The translations under genes and the position numbers were made by a program. From Anas platyrhynchos (lineage: Eukaryota > Chordata > Aves > Anseriformes > Anatidae): DNA of 64,000 nucleotides. Below, one piece after another: positions 22,701-37,200 of this stretch (positions within the stretch are counted from its first letter, which is position 1; each line of letters begins with the position of its first letter). Location: contig NC_092605.1 in the NCBI RefSeq assembly GCF_047663525.1, positions 2,666,001 through 2,730,000 of the forward strand. The letters run 5' to 3'. A model generated the notes under the pieces. It was not told the DNA's origin. It worked only from the letters and a program-made list of their open reading frames with translations, and did no database searches.

Positions 22701-25226
22701 TCCCAGGGACATTTACAAGAGCCCTTTTCATTTAGGGGCTCTTGTTTTCTCGCAAGCCTGGCCTGTGGTGCAGCTGCCCGGAATGTGAAAGAATTGTAGT
22801 TCTAGCTGGTTTTGCATGTGAGTAGTTCAGGATGTGAATTCATTCACAGCTTTCTGTTCCTTTTTTTCCCCTTTTGCTTGTAGGCTTTCTTGGGTGCTTC
22901 TGTACACGAGCCTGATCTTCGTTATGTCCATTCTCATGGCGGTGATTGCGACGGCCTCCTCGCTCTTTCCCCAGAGCAGCGCCTTTGTGATATTTCTCCT
23001 TTTTTTCCTGTATGGCATCTCTTCAGTAAGTATGCCTGGTCCTGCTGAATTCGGCCATCCCATCCACAGGTTTTATCCCCTCTGATCTTTTTCTCTCTAC
23101 TAAACAGTCTGGAACAAACGTCACTTCCTTAGGGCAAGTGTAATGTTAAAGCCCTAGTTAATAAGGAATTAATTTACACAACAAATTGCATGTGTGAGTT
23201 CATAAACAAATATTTTTGCATTGGTTGCTTATGATCTGTCACTTAAAAAAAAAAAGGGGGGGGTTACTAACTGGAATGTACACACACACTCAGCAGTGTG
23301 GCTCCTTATTTCTATTACTTCAGTTTCTTTTGTGTGCCATCACCTGGCATCTTTGGGAAATCTGTTGCTCATGGTGGTCTGTTTTTAAAGGAACTTGGGT
23401 TCATGTTGTAGTGACTGTACCAGGAAAATTATTTGATTAGCAGAAGCTATAGTCTTTCTAATTTTATTTTCTATACCTTGTATTAACATTTTTTAATATA
23501 TTGCTTCTTTCTTTTTTAATCTGTTCTTAGGTATTCTTTGCACTTATGTTGACACCTCTATTTAAAAAGTCAAAGCACGTGGGTATAGTTGAGTTTTTGG
23601 CCACCCTGGCTTTTGGATTTGTGGGCCTGAATATCGTCCTGCTGGAAGATTTCCCCAAGTCTTTTGTGTGGGTTCTCAGCCCCCTGTGCCAGTGCAGCTT
23701 CTTGATTGGTGTTGCACAGGTAAAGAACCTTCTGCTTGGACTGCAGCTTCGTAGCAGTCATTTGTCTTACAACATTTCCGATAGGTAGTCATAGAGATAT
23801 TCTTAAATAGTTTGATTTATTTATTTATTTAATAAGCAGATGGCGGGGAAAAATGCATGTCTTAATAGCTTCCCATGGCAATTCTAATATCAAGTAAAAT
23901 CCAGTGCACCATCAAGCAACTTTATGTTGTTGCTGTGATCTTGGTCACTTTTTGACTATTTTTTTTTCTGTTGCTACATTCTGTACCCTTCTTGTCATGC
24001 CTTGCCAAGCTGGTACGATGTGGGTGTGTAACATCTTGGTCCATGCATGTTTGTTGGCAGGTCATGCATCTGGAAGATTATGAAGATGGTGCAACATTTT
24101 CAAATCTAAGTCATGGTCCTTACCCACTCTTTATCTCACTTATCTTACTGGTGCTGGATAGCATATTTTATCTGCTTGTAGCTGTCTACCTTGATCAGGT
24201 CATTCCAGGTATGTTAATGAGAGAAATCGAACTGAACTGTGCTAATGTCATGAATTCCCAAAGTACTGAGCCCTCTTGTTGAAATCTCTGGTGGAGCTGG
24301 GTGGCATTTCTGAACTCCTGGGTCCTTTCCTCCTGCCCGCTGGGTTCTGCAGTGTTGGCATGCAGTGTTTGGCTTGATTCTAGCTGGGGAGAAAGGAGAT
24401 GGTGCTGTTCTTTGCAAGTAAAGTTTAAACAGTGACTCGGGATACTTTTAGCTGAAATAAGTTATATTCTGTGAAAGCTGGGATATGGGAGGAAGGAGTA
24501 TTAGCATGTTTAGAATTGATGGTCTTTACGTATGTCAGCTAAACCTTGTCTCCATCTTTCTAAAACCTTCCTTACTAGGCTAGCTTGGGTCTCAGCTTAT
24601 GCAATTTGTTCTTACGGGATAAAAAAAAGTAAAGACCACTTTGCCTGTTCCAGACCTTTCCTTGTGACAGCTGTAATTGAACATGAAACGTAGAATGAAG
24701 TTGTTCCTCATGTGACTAATGCCTGTGTTAAGCCCTTCCACTGCCTTTGCCTGTGATCTCCATGGATTTCTAGTGCATGTAGTTACCGTACCTTCAGCAC
24801 TGGAGATTTTTCTCAGATAAAAAGAGATTTGCACATCTATTTAAATACTTAACAAATCCAGGACCTGCTAGCAGCACTGATGGAAACCATGGCTTACATA
24901 CAGATAATGTAAACTTGGCTGGTGAAGCCCCTCCAGAATTTGGATGTGGGCTGGCTCCTAAACTTTGAGCAGGATAGCTCATAGCTTTTATAGCCAAATC
25001 CCAAAAGCTGCAGCATATTTACAGTTAAGAAGTTTTCTTTTTTCCTGTATTACCTAGGGGAGTTTGGACTACGCCGATCATCATTTTTCTTTATGAAGCC
25101 CTCGTTCTGGTCAAAGCACAGAAAAAATTACAAGGAACTGTACGAGAGCAGCATCAATGGCAATTTAAATTGCAGTGAGATGGTTGAACCTGTGCCTTCC
25201 GAATTTCAGGGAAAGGAAGCCATCAG
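18185..25226 (+). CDS. ABCA5: ABCA5 exons 1-9: N-terminus, first membrane domain and first luminal loop
   Basis: These exons encode residues 1 to about 482. The cytosolic N-terminus (residues 1-35, ending in a basic RTKKSS segment) precedes the first membrane helix (about 37-55, in exon 2). A large luminal loop with cysteines and an N-x-T/S-poor profile follows (about 56-220), carrying the family motifs GYTP and YWSSGF. Five more helices lie at roughly 222-244, 267-290, 298-322, 332-352 and 400-425. Exon 9 ends in GKEAIR, the standard lead-in to NBD1 in this subfamily. The intervening introns, up to about 1.6 kb, show no other genes; 19718-19756 is a TA repeat. Confidence 0.93.
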
Positions 25227-28200
25227 GTATGATTCCTGCCTGGCCCCATGTGCAGTTTAGCAGATCACCTGAGTCTCCGATGTTTCATTTGTAATTTGGA
25301 AACTACTTCTGTTCCTCTAATCTGCTGATTCAAATAGCACATGGTATGCATTGCGGAGAGTTCTCCGCACACGCAGCACAGCGTGTTTCCATATTCAGTG
25401 AAGCCCCACCATCAGCTACATGGATGCTCTCCAAGGGTAAATCACTGGGCTTAAAGAAAGGGTTTGTTTGTGTATTGTATTCCTTCAGCTGGAGTCCTCT
25501 CAAAAACGGCCGGTTTTCCATTCCTTCAGCCTCACTGAGGCCGCGAGAGGCGTAAGTGATTGCAGATGCTGAAACGCCTACTCTGCTGGGAGAGTTTATT
25601 TTCTGGTAATGCACATTTGAGGAGAGAGAGCTGAATTCTGGGTTTCTGCGAAGGCTGTTATGTTCTCCATAGACAAGAGGGGAACTTCATGGTGGTTTTA
25701 CCTAGCAGTCATAGGCAAGAGGGTAAAACAAAACTGAAAAATATATGTGATTGGTCTCATAATTCACTCTTCATTTCGCTTTGCCTGTTGTCTTGCACCC
25801 GGACTGTCTTGTGTTTTTAGTGTTTCTTAGATATTGTTTTGAGAATCTTTCCTTTAGTTTTTGTTTTCATCACTGTCCAAACGCGTAGCCTCATGTGAGC
25901 TGAGAAACTCTGTTTTCACTCCTCTTTTATGGCTTCACTAGTCTCAAATGAGTTTTTGAGCTTAGTGACCAGAATGAGTGTTGTGCTGTCTGTGCTCTCC
26001 ATGTCTCTTTGGGTGTCTGCCATAGGTTGAAGTTTTAATGGAAATGTTCATGAGGATGCTGTAGGTATTTTTTGCCTTATTCATCTTTCCTGGACTCTTT
26101 CCGTGGTGTGTCTCCACCAGCTTGCCATCATTCTGCCATTGTCTTTGAACATACAGGTTTTGCTGTCTTTCATACCCCGTTCCTCATCCCATTCTTCATA
26201 CTTCTAATTTCCTCTCTGACCTCATTTGCAAGGTGGTCAGGCTTCCAAAACCCATCCTTTACATTGTGCCTTCAGGTAAACTGGTGGTTGGTTTTGGTGG
26301 TGTTGCTTTTTTGTTGTGAAATGCAGTAGGGCTGGAAGGAAGGCTTTTACCTCTCAGAGAGAAAATACCTGCTTTCTTTTGCTTAATTTTGATGGAGAAC
26401 TGCCAGTAATCATGTCTTCGGAGTCTTGTTGTACTAATATGTCCTTTTCCACATTGTGTCTGTTGAATCTTCTGTCAGATTGTGAATTTACTGGGGAGTA
26501 GCCGTGCCCTTCTCTAACTTGGGAAGACTCTAGTGCATTATTCTACTGTGTGAAAGAAACACAGACATGAAATAATTCATCCTGTCATCATAGGAAATGC
26601 CTAAGAAGGCAACAAGAAAAAGTTTTCTGATACCAGGGTGGAGATGATTAAGTTCTGTGACAGAATGTCCTGTCTCTTGCATTGCCTCTATGGCTCGTAG
26701 ATGTGTTTTGTGCCACTTTAGCACAGTCATCTTGCTGTGACTGTTGCTGCGTGTTGAACGTTCAAAATGACATATAAAGATCCTAAAATAGCTTATAAAA
26801 TGACATGTCTTCTTTCAGAATCAGCTGTGTTCAGAAAACATTCAGGAAAAAGGGGGAAACTGTGGAGGCTCTCAGAAGTAAGAACATATTAGCTTTTAAG
26901 CTGCTTATCAGATGCAGAGGAGCAGTGGCTGGATTGTTGAGTGATCTTTTTGAGTTTCAGTTTGGGCTTTTGGGTTTCTTTTACCGGGGTGGGACTTGAA
27001 GCGTGAATGCCAGATGTGCTTGTGTGCACCTTCTCTCACCGCTTTGGCAATGAACTCCTCTAAACCAGTGCCCCAGTAGAGGAGCCCTTCCCTCACTAAA
27101 GAAAGCCTGATGACACCGTCTCAGTCACTTCTCCTCCTCCCCTGTCATCAGGAGGCACAACCTGCCTGCCCCATCTCCCCAGCCCTCTCCTTGCCCCATG
27201 GCACGAAGCCCCGTGCCGCTCATGGCCATGGCCACCCCACTGGTAGGCCGCAACATGACATGGAGGCTGGGCCTTCCTCCTAGCAGAACGCGAGGCTTAC
27301 CCCATATGTCATTTTTTGATTTCATCTCTCTGGTATAAACCCACTCAGGGTGCCACAAGCACATCACCAACCTCTCCTCTCTCTCCTGTCCACCTTGTTG
27401 GGTAGACTTGTCCTTCGACATTTATGAAGGCCAGATCACGGCACTACTTGGGCACAGCGGGACCGGGAAGACGACACTGATGAACATCCTCTGTGGGCTG
27501 TGTCCACCGACAGATGGTGAGGCTTCCCACTGCCAGGAGCTTTGGCCACCCTGGTTTTGAAAACCGTCATCCCTTCTGATTATCTCATGATGCACCAATT
27601 TTTTCTCTGGATAATATCTGAAAGAGCCCACCTGAATTTTGTGCCCCTCTTTAACTATCCAAGCCAGCCTGCTTACTGGCTGCCTGTAAAAAAAAAGAAG
27701 AAAAAAAAAATTAAGTTGATTGTTTTGGGCTTTTTTCAGGGTTTGTCTCTGTCTATGGTCACCGAGTCTCTGAAATTGATGAAATGCTTGAAGTGCGGCG
27801 AATAGCAGGCGTGTGCCCTCAGTCTGATATCCACTTTGACATATTAACCGTGGAGGAGAATCTCTCCCTGTTTGCCGCAATTAAGGGAATACCTCAGAAT
27901 GACTTGATACAAGAGGTAAGTTGCTTGGACACAAGTCCAGTCTTATATGTTCATTTTTAACCTACACAGCACTATAACCCTACGTGGCCCAGATGCTTAC
28001 TGAAGGCAGGTGTGGAGGGGAATATTACTTTACAGTACAGCAGACAGAGGCAGAGTACAGGCAGACATTTTCACAAGGATTAACTATTAGTTTTTTCCTA
28101 GGAAACTAAAATGCATATGAAATGTTTAAATTTAACATTAATTTGAATGCTAAAAATTGCAATCTGGTTTAAAAAATAGCTTTTTTTTTTTTTAATAATA

Positions 28201-31200
28201 AATCTGTTTCTTACGTTTGAAGGTTCAGAAGGTGTTGTTGGATCTGGATATGCAGCCTATCAAAGACAATCAAGCTAAGAAGTTAAGTGGGGGGCAGAAG
28301 AGGCGGCTGTCGGTTGGAGTTGCTGTCCTTGGGAACCCAAAGGTGAGGGTGACAGAAGTGCTCCCAGCTTTGTGTTACTAACACACCTAAATGATGATGT
28401 TTCTTGTCAAAACCAATTAATGCATTTAACATTTAAGATGCATAAGTTGATACTGTGCGCAACTGTTACTTTTTTTTCCCCCTTAATTTAGTTTTAAACA
28501 ATTTAGTCCAACCTCCATGCTTGAAGGTGTTAATTCCTTAGGTGATGGTAGTAGCTGTGGATTTGATGTCTTTATGAAATAAAGAACTGAGAAGCTTTAT
28601 ATTGTTCCTGGCAGGTAATATTTAGCCCCTAACAGTGAATCTGAGCAAGACTTTCCTTGCAAGCAGCGTGAGCCCTTGGCTTGGGAGCAGAGCCACAGAG
28701 CTCTCTTGTGTTACAGATCTGTTATTTCTGCCCTGTAGGAACTGGGGCTGCTTTTAGATAGGCATTAAAAAAGGATACATCTGACAGTTCACTGGGATTT
28801 TATAAGCATGTATTTAAGCATTCCTCAATAGACAGAGTCAATGCATAGCTAAATGTAATTGCACTTGAAATAGAATAAAACAGATTATGGCATTAACTTA
28901 CCGAATGATTTTTTCCATTTGTCACAACAGGAGACGTGTTTATTCAAAACAAAGGGAAGATAGGATGTCTCCTGTGTTTTGAGCAAATAACTAGCAGGCT
29001 TCAAACCAAAAACCTGTGTCTGTCATTTAGATAGGATTTCTGAGGCCACACCGTGCACACGGATATGGCTTTACAAATGCTTCTACTTTTGCACAAAGGT
29101 TTTGCTGCTGGATGAGCCGACTGCAGGCATGGATCCATGTTCACGTCACATTGTCTGGAACCTCCTGAAAAACAGAAAACCGAATCGCGTGACGGTTTTC
29201 AGCACTCACTTCATGGATGAGGCAGATATCCTTGCTGGTGAGCCCTGCTGTGGCCCTATCCATGAACGACAGTTGTGTTACTGAGCCTCAGGTGGTGCTT
29301 CTGCAGCCAGGGAGGCACCGTTACGTGAAGGGCTTACCTGGGTTCTGGAGACTGTTGGCAGTCCTCATGCTCAAAAGGCCTTCTTGATTTTTGTTTCCAG
29401 ATCGTAAAGCTGTGATTTCTCAAGGGATGTTAAAATGCCTTGGATCTTCTCTCTTTCTGAAAACCAAATGGGGAATTGGCTACCGCTTGAGGTATTCTTT
29501 ATGTGTGACTTCATCTATCTGTGTTTTCTTTGTAAATCAGTAAGACCCCCACCCTAAGAAGGACCCTTTTATTATCTTCTGATTGCTTGGTGCTTTGCAG
29601 GCTAATATTTCTGATCCGGGCATCAGGACAAAAGCTGCCTTCATAAAACCAGTTTCTTGTTGTGTTTCTTGATAGCATGCACATCGATGCCTATTGCAAC
29701 ACAGAAGCTACAACCTCGCTGATCAGACAGCACGTACCCACAGCCAGCCTGCTCCAAGAGACCGACCAGCAGCTCGTGTACACCCTGCCGCTCAAGGACA
29801 TGGACAAATTTGCAGGTATTGGTGTAGGGTGGGATGGCCATCAAAGGGAAATCCATCAAGCGTGGCTGTAGCCTGCAGTACTTGTCAAACTGTCATTTCT
29901 GCATTTGTGCATTTACACAAGCTTTTGGGGGGGCTATGGTTTGGCTCAAGATCAGTCAGTGAGGTCTTTGCTTTAGCTCTCATCAGTTTCTCAGGCGGGC
30001 GAAGACTTCATTGCGTTCCTCAAGGGGCTGTGGTGCAGATGCTGGTGAGATGCCTGTAGCAGAAACGTGAAAAGACCCTGTTGTCCAAGAGTCCTGTTGT
30101 CTGGCACAAGTATCTTCTTACTGCAGAACATTTCAGTGACCAGGGCTGGCCTCCAGCCGGAAGCCAATAAGTCCTACAATAATCCCCCTTGTTGTGAGCC
30201 ACAAAGAGCATTGTGGCCCTGCATTGAAATTCACTGTTGAGAGAGAGAGTGTGGAACAAATGTGTTAGTTTCACTAGATGGCAGCAATTATCTGATTTTA
30301 ATTGTACACAGCACTCCTTGTTTGTTTCCCGGAAGAAAATGGAAGAAACAGTGTGTCCTTTTCACTGTTGGAAAAGCTAAGGGGAAATCAATATGGATGT
30401 GATTGCAGCTCACATTTCATAAATGCCCTTTTCCCGTTACATTTAACTAGTAAATAATTTATTAGCTTTACCTTTAGCAGTCACTGTTCGTACTTTTCAA
30501 AAAGAAACATCTTTATGCAAGACTGATTCAGTTCCCCCAAACTGTTTTAAGGAGAAGTCAAGGCTAGGATGTGCCTCAGCAATGGAGGCAGGAGCAACTG
30601 GGGAGACCTGGCGAGCGTTGTTGGGTGTCCAGCAACTCTTCCCATTTTATGAGTCTATGTTTTCCTTCAGTGAGGTATTGGCTCTGAAGTTCCTCATTTT
30701 GTCAAGTGCTTCGCTTCATAGGACTGGCAAGAGCCTGGTAGTGGTTTTTGCCCTGAGGCACTAATAAATGCTCTCTCTGTGAACATAATTTTGATCTCCA
30801 AGCTATGCATGTCATCCAGGATCCCCTGCCTAATTAAGTTGGCTTTACAGAACTGGGTGACTTTTTTTTTTTTTTTTGAATGTGCAATTATCAGTTGTTT
30901 GGGTTTTTTTTGGTAAAATCTCTTTGTACCTGAGCACAGATCTAGGTGGGATGAGCTCTCCTGCTGTGCTGTGCCCAGGAGAGGGGCTCTTGGAGCCAGC
31001 CAGGAGGCAGTGCTGAACTCAAGAGAATGCTGATGTGGTTTTCTTACACCACACACCACGTTTTCTGTACCTGACCACATAGGATGAAAAGTGTTGTGCT
31101 AAAATGAGCCGATCCTCACCTTGGTTGTCATGCCATGACCTGTGTCTTCAAGATGAAGTAGCCACATTTACACGCTATGGTCTTGAAGGCCTTAGGGATG

Positions 31201-34200
31201 CAGAGCACTTCTGGCTTGCTTGAAGATCTCTCGGGAGGACGATGTTATCCTGTCCCAGAGCAACCAGTGTGCTTCACTTCTGTCTGCAGGCTTGTTTTCT
31301 GACCTCGACACCCACTCCCATTTGGGCGTTATTACTTACGGTGTTTCCATGACGACTCTGGAGGATGTCTACCTGAAGCTGGAAGTTGAGGCAGAAATCG
31401 ATCAAGCAGGTGGGACGGCCCATGGTGTTTTCCTGTTCTCCCTTGTATGTGGTTTAGTACGAGGTAGTGTAGGTGTTGCTGTGCCGCATCGCTGCTAGGA
31501 GGCTTGCTATGGAGGTAAGAATTAAAAACGCCTCGCAGAGCACTGTGTCTAGTGGCACAGGGCACCTCAGGCCTTGCGTTATCCCAGGTTTTTGAAATAT
31601 TTATCAGGAAAAACACACACAAGCTGAGCTGGGTGGAGAGAAATTCTGGGAGGATGAAGAGAAAAGGCTTTTTGGTGCTGTCTCTGCAACGATTTAATTT
31701 TCATACAGTGTACCTACATCTCACTTCTTTGCTTCACAGCTGCACTTCTTATGTCTATCTTTTTATAATGTGCTCTATTTACCTCATGGAGCTTACTTTG
31801 AAGAAATTCATGATATAAAATTCATTTCCAGCCTTCTAGGTGAGCAGTAATATTGGTAGCCTGCATGTAAGGCTGAAGCTGAGCTTGTCTTTCTCGCCTT
31901 CCTTTAAATTTCATCCAGATGAAAAGCTGGGACCGCCGACTGTTACTGCAGAGCTGATCAGATCTTCTGATGTCAGCTGTGAAGGGCTGAAGCTGCCTTT
32001 ATCTTTTTAGAGCTTTTTGCAATGCAGAGTAGTAAACTATCCACACTGCAAAGTTTTTGAGTGGGTGTAAGGGGCTTTAACAGCTGATGCTGAGTAATGC
32101 AGGTATGTGCCTGGGCTGATGTAGTGGAGCTGGGGCAAGGCTGCACCATCTGAGTGTTTGTAGGCTATCAGTTTTGTTCTCCCCGGGGCAGAAATCTGTA
32201 TCATCTGCCTTCAGTGTCTGATCTGTGTGCTTTGGGGTACATTAGTATCATGGGCCTTGGGGCTAAATTGAGAGCCCAGGGAGGGATGAGGTGGTTTCTC
32301 AATAGCAGTGGTCAAGAATTGACTTCAGAAAATCTTCCTCCAGACCTACGATCTCAAACCATGTAGCCCTGTCAGAGCAGCCCAATCCATACCCTTTTAC
32401 TCTCTTCTGTTCCAGATTACAGCGTGTTTAATTCCCAGCAAGTGCAGGAGGAGGCAGACACAAAGTCACTCGATGACATGGAGCAGAGCCTCCTGATGCT
32501 CTCAGAGACCAGGTCGCCCCCGATGAGCCACGCAGCCCTGTGGAAGAAGCAGGTTTCCACCATAGCAAAAGTTCACTTCCTTAGTCTCAGGCGAGAAAAT
32601 AAATGTGTCAGAGTGATGTAAGTATTGAGGCTTTTTCTGTATACAAAAATCTCAAAACCTGTTTGAATGACACTGGGAAAGAGGCAGGATGCAATTTAAT
32701 TATTGTTTGTAGTTACATTTAAACATAACCAAGCGGGAGCCTATTCATTGCTGTTGAATAGATGCATTTTGGGGTGAGGGAGATGTTTTAATTGACGTGC
32801 ACATAAACTGGGCCGGCATTTGCTGAATTTTAATAAAACCAAACCTTTTTTTTTCTTTCAGGTTGTTGCTTTTTCTGATTTTCCTTGTCGTTCAGATCTT
32901 GTTGTTTCTCACGCACCACTACATCAAAAATTCAATAGCTCCTGTCAGACTCTCCCCGGATTTGTACTTGCTGAAGCCTGGGGAGGAATATCACAAGTAC
33001 AGGAGTCGGCTGCTGCTGCAGAACTCCACAGGTAGGGGAGGGAAGGGGCTCTGCAGGGCTGGCTGCTGGCTGCTTCATCCCCTGGGGTGGGGAAGGGAAG
33101 GTGCAGGATGGGGGGAAAGTTGGTGGGTGCAACCTTCTGGGTTCAAAACAACTTTCCTTGAAGTGAATCCAAATCAAGCATTTGCAAGTGGCCAGACACG
33201 GTAGAGAGTGAGAATCCTCTGTGTTGTGTGGTTCACTTCAGAGATCTCCCTCCTCCTGTGTGTGGTGGTGCTGTGCTCCCTACACAAAGATGATCCTGAA
33301 GGAGCTGGGCACAGAGACACTTGGAGACATCGGCATTAAAATCCTGCTACAAAGCGCTTTGTAAAATTCCTTTCTGTTTCAAATGGAGATGTTTTAAAAG
33401 TGGCTAGCAGCAATCTGGGCAGTAGAAATAAACATCTTTTTGAGCTCTCGGGAATTTGTACATAATACGCTTTCAGTCCTCCAGATACTGCATCAAAGCA
33501 CCTCTGATTTCTGTCTGTTAGCTAATTGTCTGTGCAGCTGAAACGCTGGGTAACCTGATGATGCTCCTTGGCACCTCTGCTTCCAACTGTTGCATTTGGC
33601 CTGTGCGACTTCATTGTATAAAATAACCGAGTGTTTCCTGAGCTCTGGGGAGGCTGCGGAGGGGGAAGCAGAGACAAAAACATCTGCGGTGCTCAGAACA
33701 GCAGAGGACTCTCTTTAGCGGGCACGTGTAATGAAAGGGTGGTCGCTATCATATGGTTAGATCAGGGAGAAGACTGCAGCACTGCTGACTTGAAAACACA
33801 TCAATAATTTTGTGTAAAACACTGCAAGCTGGTGATGTCTTTTTCTGTCTCTTACCAGACTCGGATATTGATGACATTGTCCACTCTCTCGGGAGCCTGA
33901 ACGTCCTGGTGGAGATGTTCAATGACAGTGACTACGTTTCAGCTGCACCTCACAGTGCAGGTTTAAATGTTTTCGACCTTGAATCCAGACAGGTGAGACA
34001 GAGAAACAGACAGACCTGCTCGGTCATATCCCAGAGCAGCTGGCCAGGGGCTGGTTTTGTTGCTCTGTCCTGAAAGGCAGGCTCGGGGTGAACCTGATGA
34101 GGTTGATGCTGATTGTTCACTTGAGGTGATAGGGTTGAAATTTCATCTCTGCTGTTTGCGTGAACATTTGGGGACCACTCTGTGTATTGAGGCTCTGGGT

Positions 34201-37200
34201 TGTTTTCAATAAGGAGATCAAATTTTTAAACGTCCAAAGTATTGAATTATATAATCAAATAATGTCATATAATATTGCTTATGCAAGAGGCCTGCAAAGA
34301 GGACTTGTAGAGGACTGGAAATATGCTCAAAATAAATTCATTCTTTCATAATGATAATTATGGTAGGTTAATAAAACTTCCATTCCTCTTCTTTCCCCAC
34401 AAACACACAAAAAGCCAAGAGAAATATTTTACTTCACAAGAGACCTGGCATATGAACTTATTCCTTACTTGCACTGGCTGAATTACACAATTTGACAGAA
34501 GTATAATTCCATGGTGCTCTCATGTGTAAAGAAAAATGAGTATCTTGGACTGGAATTATTCATTTCACAATGGTCACTGAAGGAGTGTCAGGATGATTTG
34601 AATATCAGGGTTGTATTTAATTTCCAACAAAGGAAATGCTTTGCAGTATGCCAGCTCTATCTCTTGTTCCCTTTTTCTTTGTTGTTGTTGCAACTACTAA
34701 TAGCAGTGTGACAGTGCAGTCCTTAGCTAACATAAATTTTTGTCTGTTTTTGAAATGCATTAGCAAGAACTTATGAGTGCAGATCCTTGTGTATTTTGTT
34801 TTTCAGGCTGTAATTGGCTGGAGCATCATTTGTCAGAGTGTAACAGTTGCATAAAACATTTTGAGGATTTACTCCAAATAATTTGTTCTCTATGAGCATG
34901 ACTGTATTATTGAATTAGGTTTTGAGTTCTAACCACTCTGAGCAGCACAGAGCTTCCTGCAAAGCATCCTCTGTCATGCAGAGATTTTTTTTTATCATTG
35001 TTCAGGTTTAATTAAGCCCACAGGAGAGCCCTTTCAGGGCGTTACCCTTCAGGCAGACTAATTAATGTAACAAATACTTCTCTTTCCAGAACTATGTTTT
35101 CACAATCGTATTCAACAGTACCATGGTGCATGCCGTGCCAGTTTTGATGAATATTGTCAGCAACCTACTGCTGCGCACTCTGAACGTAAGCGAGAGCATT
35201 CAGATCTGGAGCAACCCCTTCATCCAGGTGAGCAGGGCTGGGGACAGTTTGCGGCAGGCAGCAGAGCTGGTGCTGAGGTGGGCTCAAGAACTCATGCTTT
35301 TGCACTCCCAGTCGCGTTCCAATCATAAGTGCATTTTTTTCCCCACACGCGTTCTATTATTGAAGAAATCTGATGTACATTTCAGGATCTTCCAGATACT
35401 GTTTTCAAACTGGAGATCTATTTCGAAGCTGTGCTGCTGGGAATCATTGTCACGGGCATGCCACCCTATTTTGCCATGGAGAACGCAGAAAACCATAAGG
35501 TAAACTTCTGGGTGTGGATTTGTAGACACACAAGATCTTAAAAATCTTGGGATTTTTTGGAAAGATCTTCGGAGGTGTTTTAAGTAGTATCCTTTGCCTT
35601 GCGAGGCACAGGGCAGCCAGAGCAGAGCAGGAGCGACTCCGGTGTTGGTGGCATTGGGTAGAGCAGGTTTCAGAAAAGCCCTTTGGCTTTCCGTGGAAAT
35701 GTTACGTGCTTTGGCAGCTAGGATCAGCAACAAGTGGGCGATGTGCTTCTACATGTATACAATGTCCATGTAAAAGTGGTGAGTCATATCAAGAAATGAG
35801 AGCCCACCCATGTACCAATACAGATGACCATCGTGGGCATTTTCTTTTCCTGTTGCAGATCAAAGCATACACGCAGCTGAAAATCGCAGGGCTTTATCCA
35901 TCTGCTTACTGGGTGGGCCAAGCTGTCGTTGACCTCCCGCTGTTCTTCTCCATCCTCGTCCTGATGATAGGCAGTCTCTTTGCCTTCCACTATGGCATCT
36001 ATTTCTACGTCGGCAAGTTCATGGCTGTGGTGAGTGTGGTGGGGACCTGAGGACACACAGGGGTGCAGGGGCTTGGTTCTGTTATTTTCCACAAGCATTT
36101 ATTTTTATCAGATGGTTCAGCAGGGTTTTCCAGAACAATCTATACAGAAAATGCCTGGTCAGGGTTCCTGGTGCAGAGGCACCAGCCTGAATGTACCAAA
36201 GGCAAAACCTCTTCTTCCCCTGAGGGGGGAGGGGGGAAGTATTTAGGGTTTAACTGAGAACCAGAATAAAACAGCTTTAAATTACCAGAACCTTCCAAGG
36301 AAGTGCATCGTCATTCTTTGCTCAATTTGCTCTGCGCTGTTGCTGCCATTTGATAATTGCGCCGCTTGCATCGGCACTCTGCTAATGACAAGGTTGCGGT
36401 GACTTTGAACACAGACCAGCTCCGCAATGAATTGCAGCATATGCATAAACGAAGGAGGCTACAAGCCATCATATCTTTTATAGTTGGAGCTGGCTTTTCT
36501 GAAATCCTAGCTGTAATTGAGAAGAATTGGATTTTCCCAGTTTCTTTCCCAGAATTGGTAGCTCTGCGCTAATCAGGTTTGGGGTGTGACCGTTGTGCTG
36601 CAGGGCTGATCTGTTACTGGTGCATCCATCCCTTGTTCTGATTGTTGCAAAAACGCTAACGTTGATGGAGGGCTTGGTAATATTTCTTAAAATCATCAGG
36701 TTGATATTTATGGAAGCCTGTGTTTTTTGTGTTAAATAAAAGCAAGAGGAAATACAGCAAACATGGAACTACATTCAAGGGCGTTCCTACCTATGCATCT
36801 ATTTCTGTATTTAATGACACGTGCTGTACCCAGAATCATGTACAACCCTAAAATAACATCAGCTGATAAACATACAAAAAAAAAAAAAATGGGTTCATAC
36901 TGCACGCTTCCTGAGAAACCTTTCTTGTCTCTGCAGCTTTTTTGCCTGATCGGCTACGTCCCGTCAGTCGTGCTGTTCACTTATGTCGTCTCATTCACAT
37001 TTAAAAAAGTCCAAAATACAAAAGAATTTTGGTCATTTATATTCTCAGTGGTGAGTAACTTTTCCTCAGCTTTGGTTAACTGGGAGGCCTGGTTCTCTCC
37101 AAAGCCACGCCAGCCTTTCCAGCCTGGTCATTTCACTGTGTCCTTACTGCACAAGAAATTGAACATTTACCAATGTTTCTTTATTACTGACATATACTAA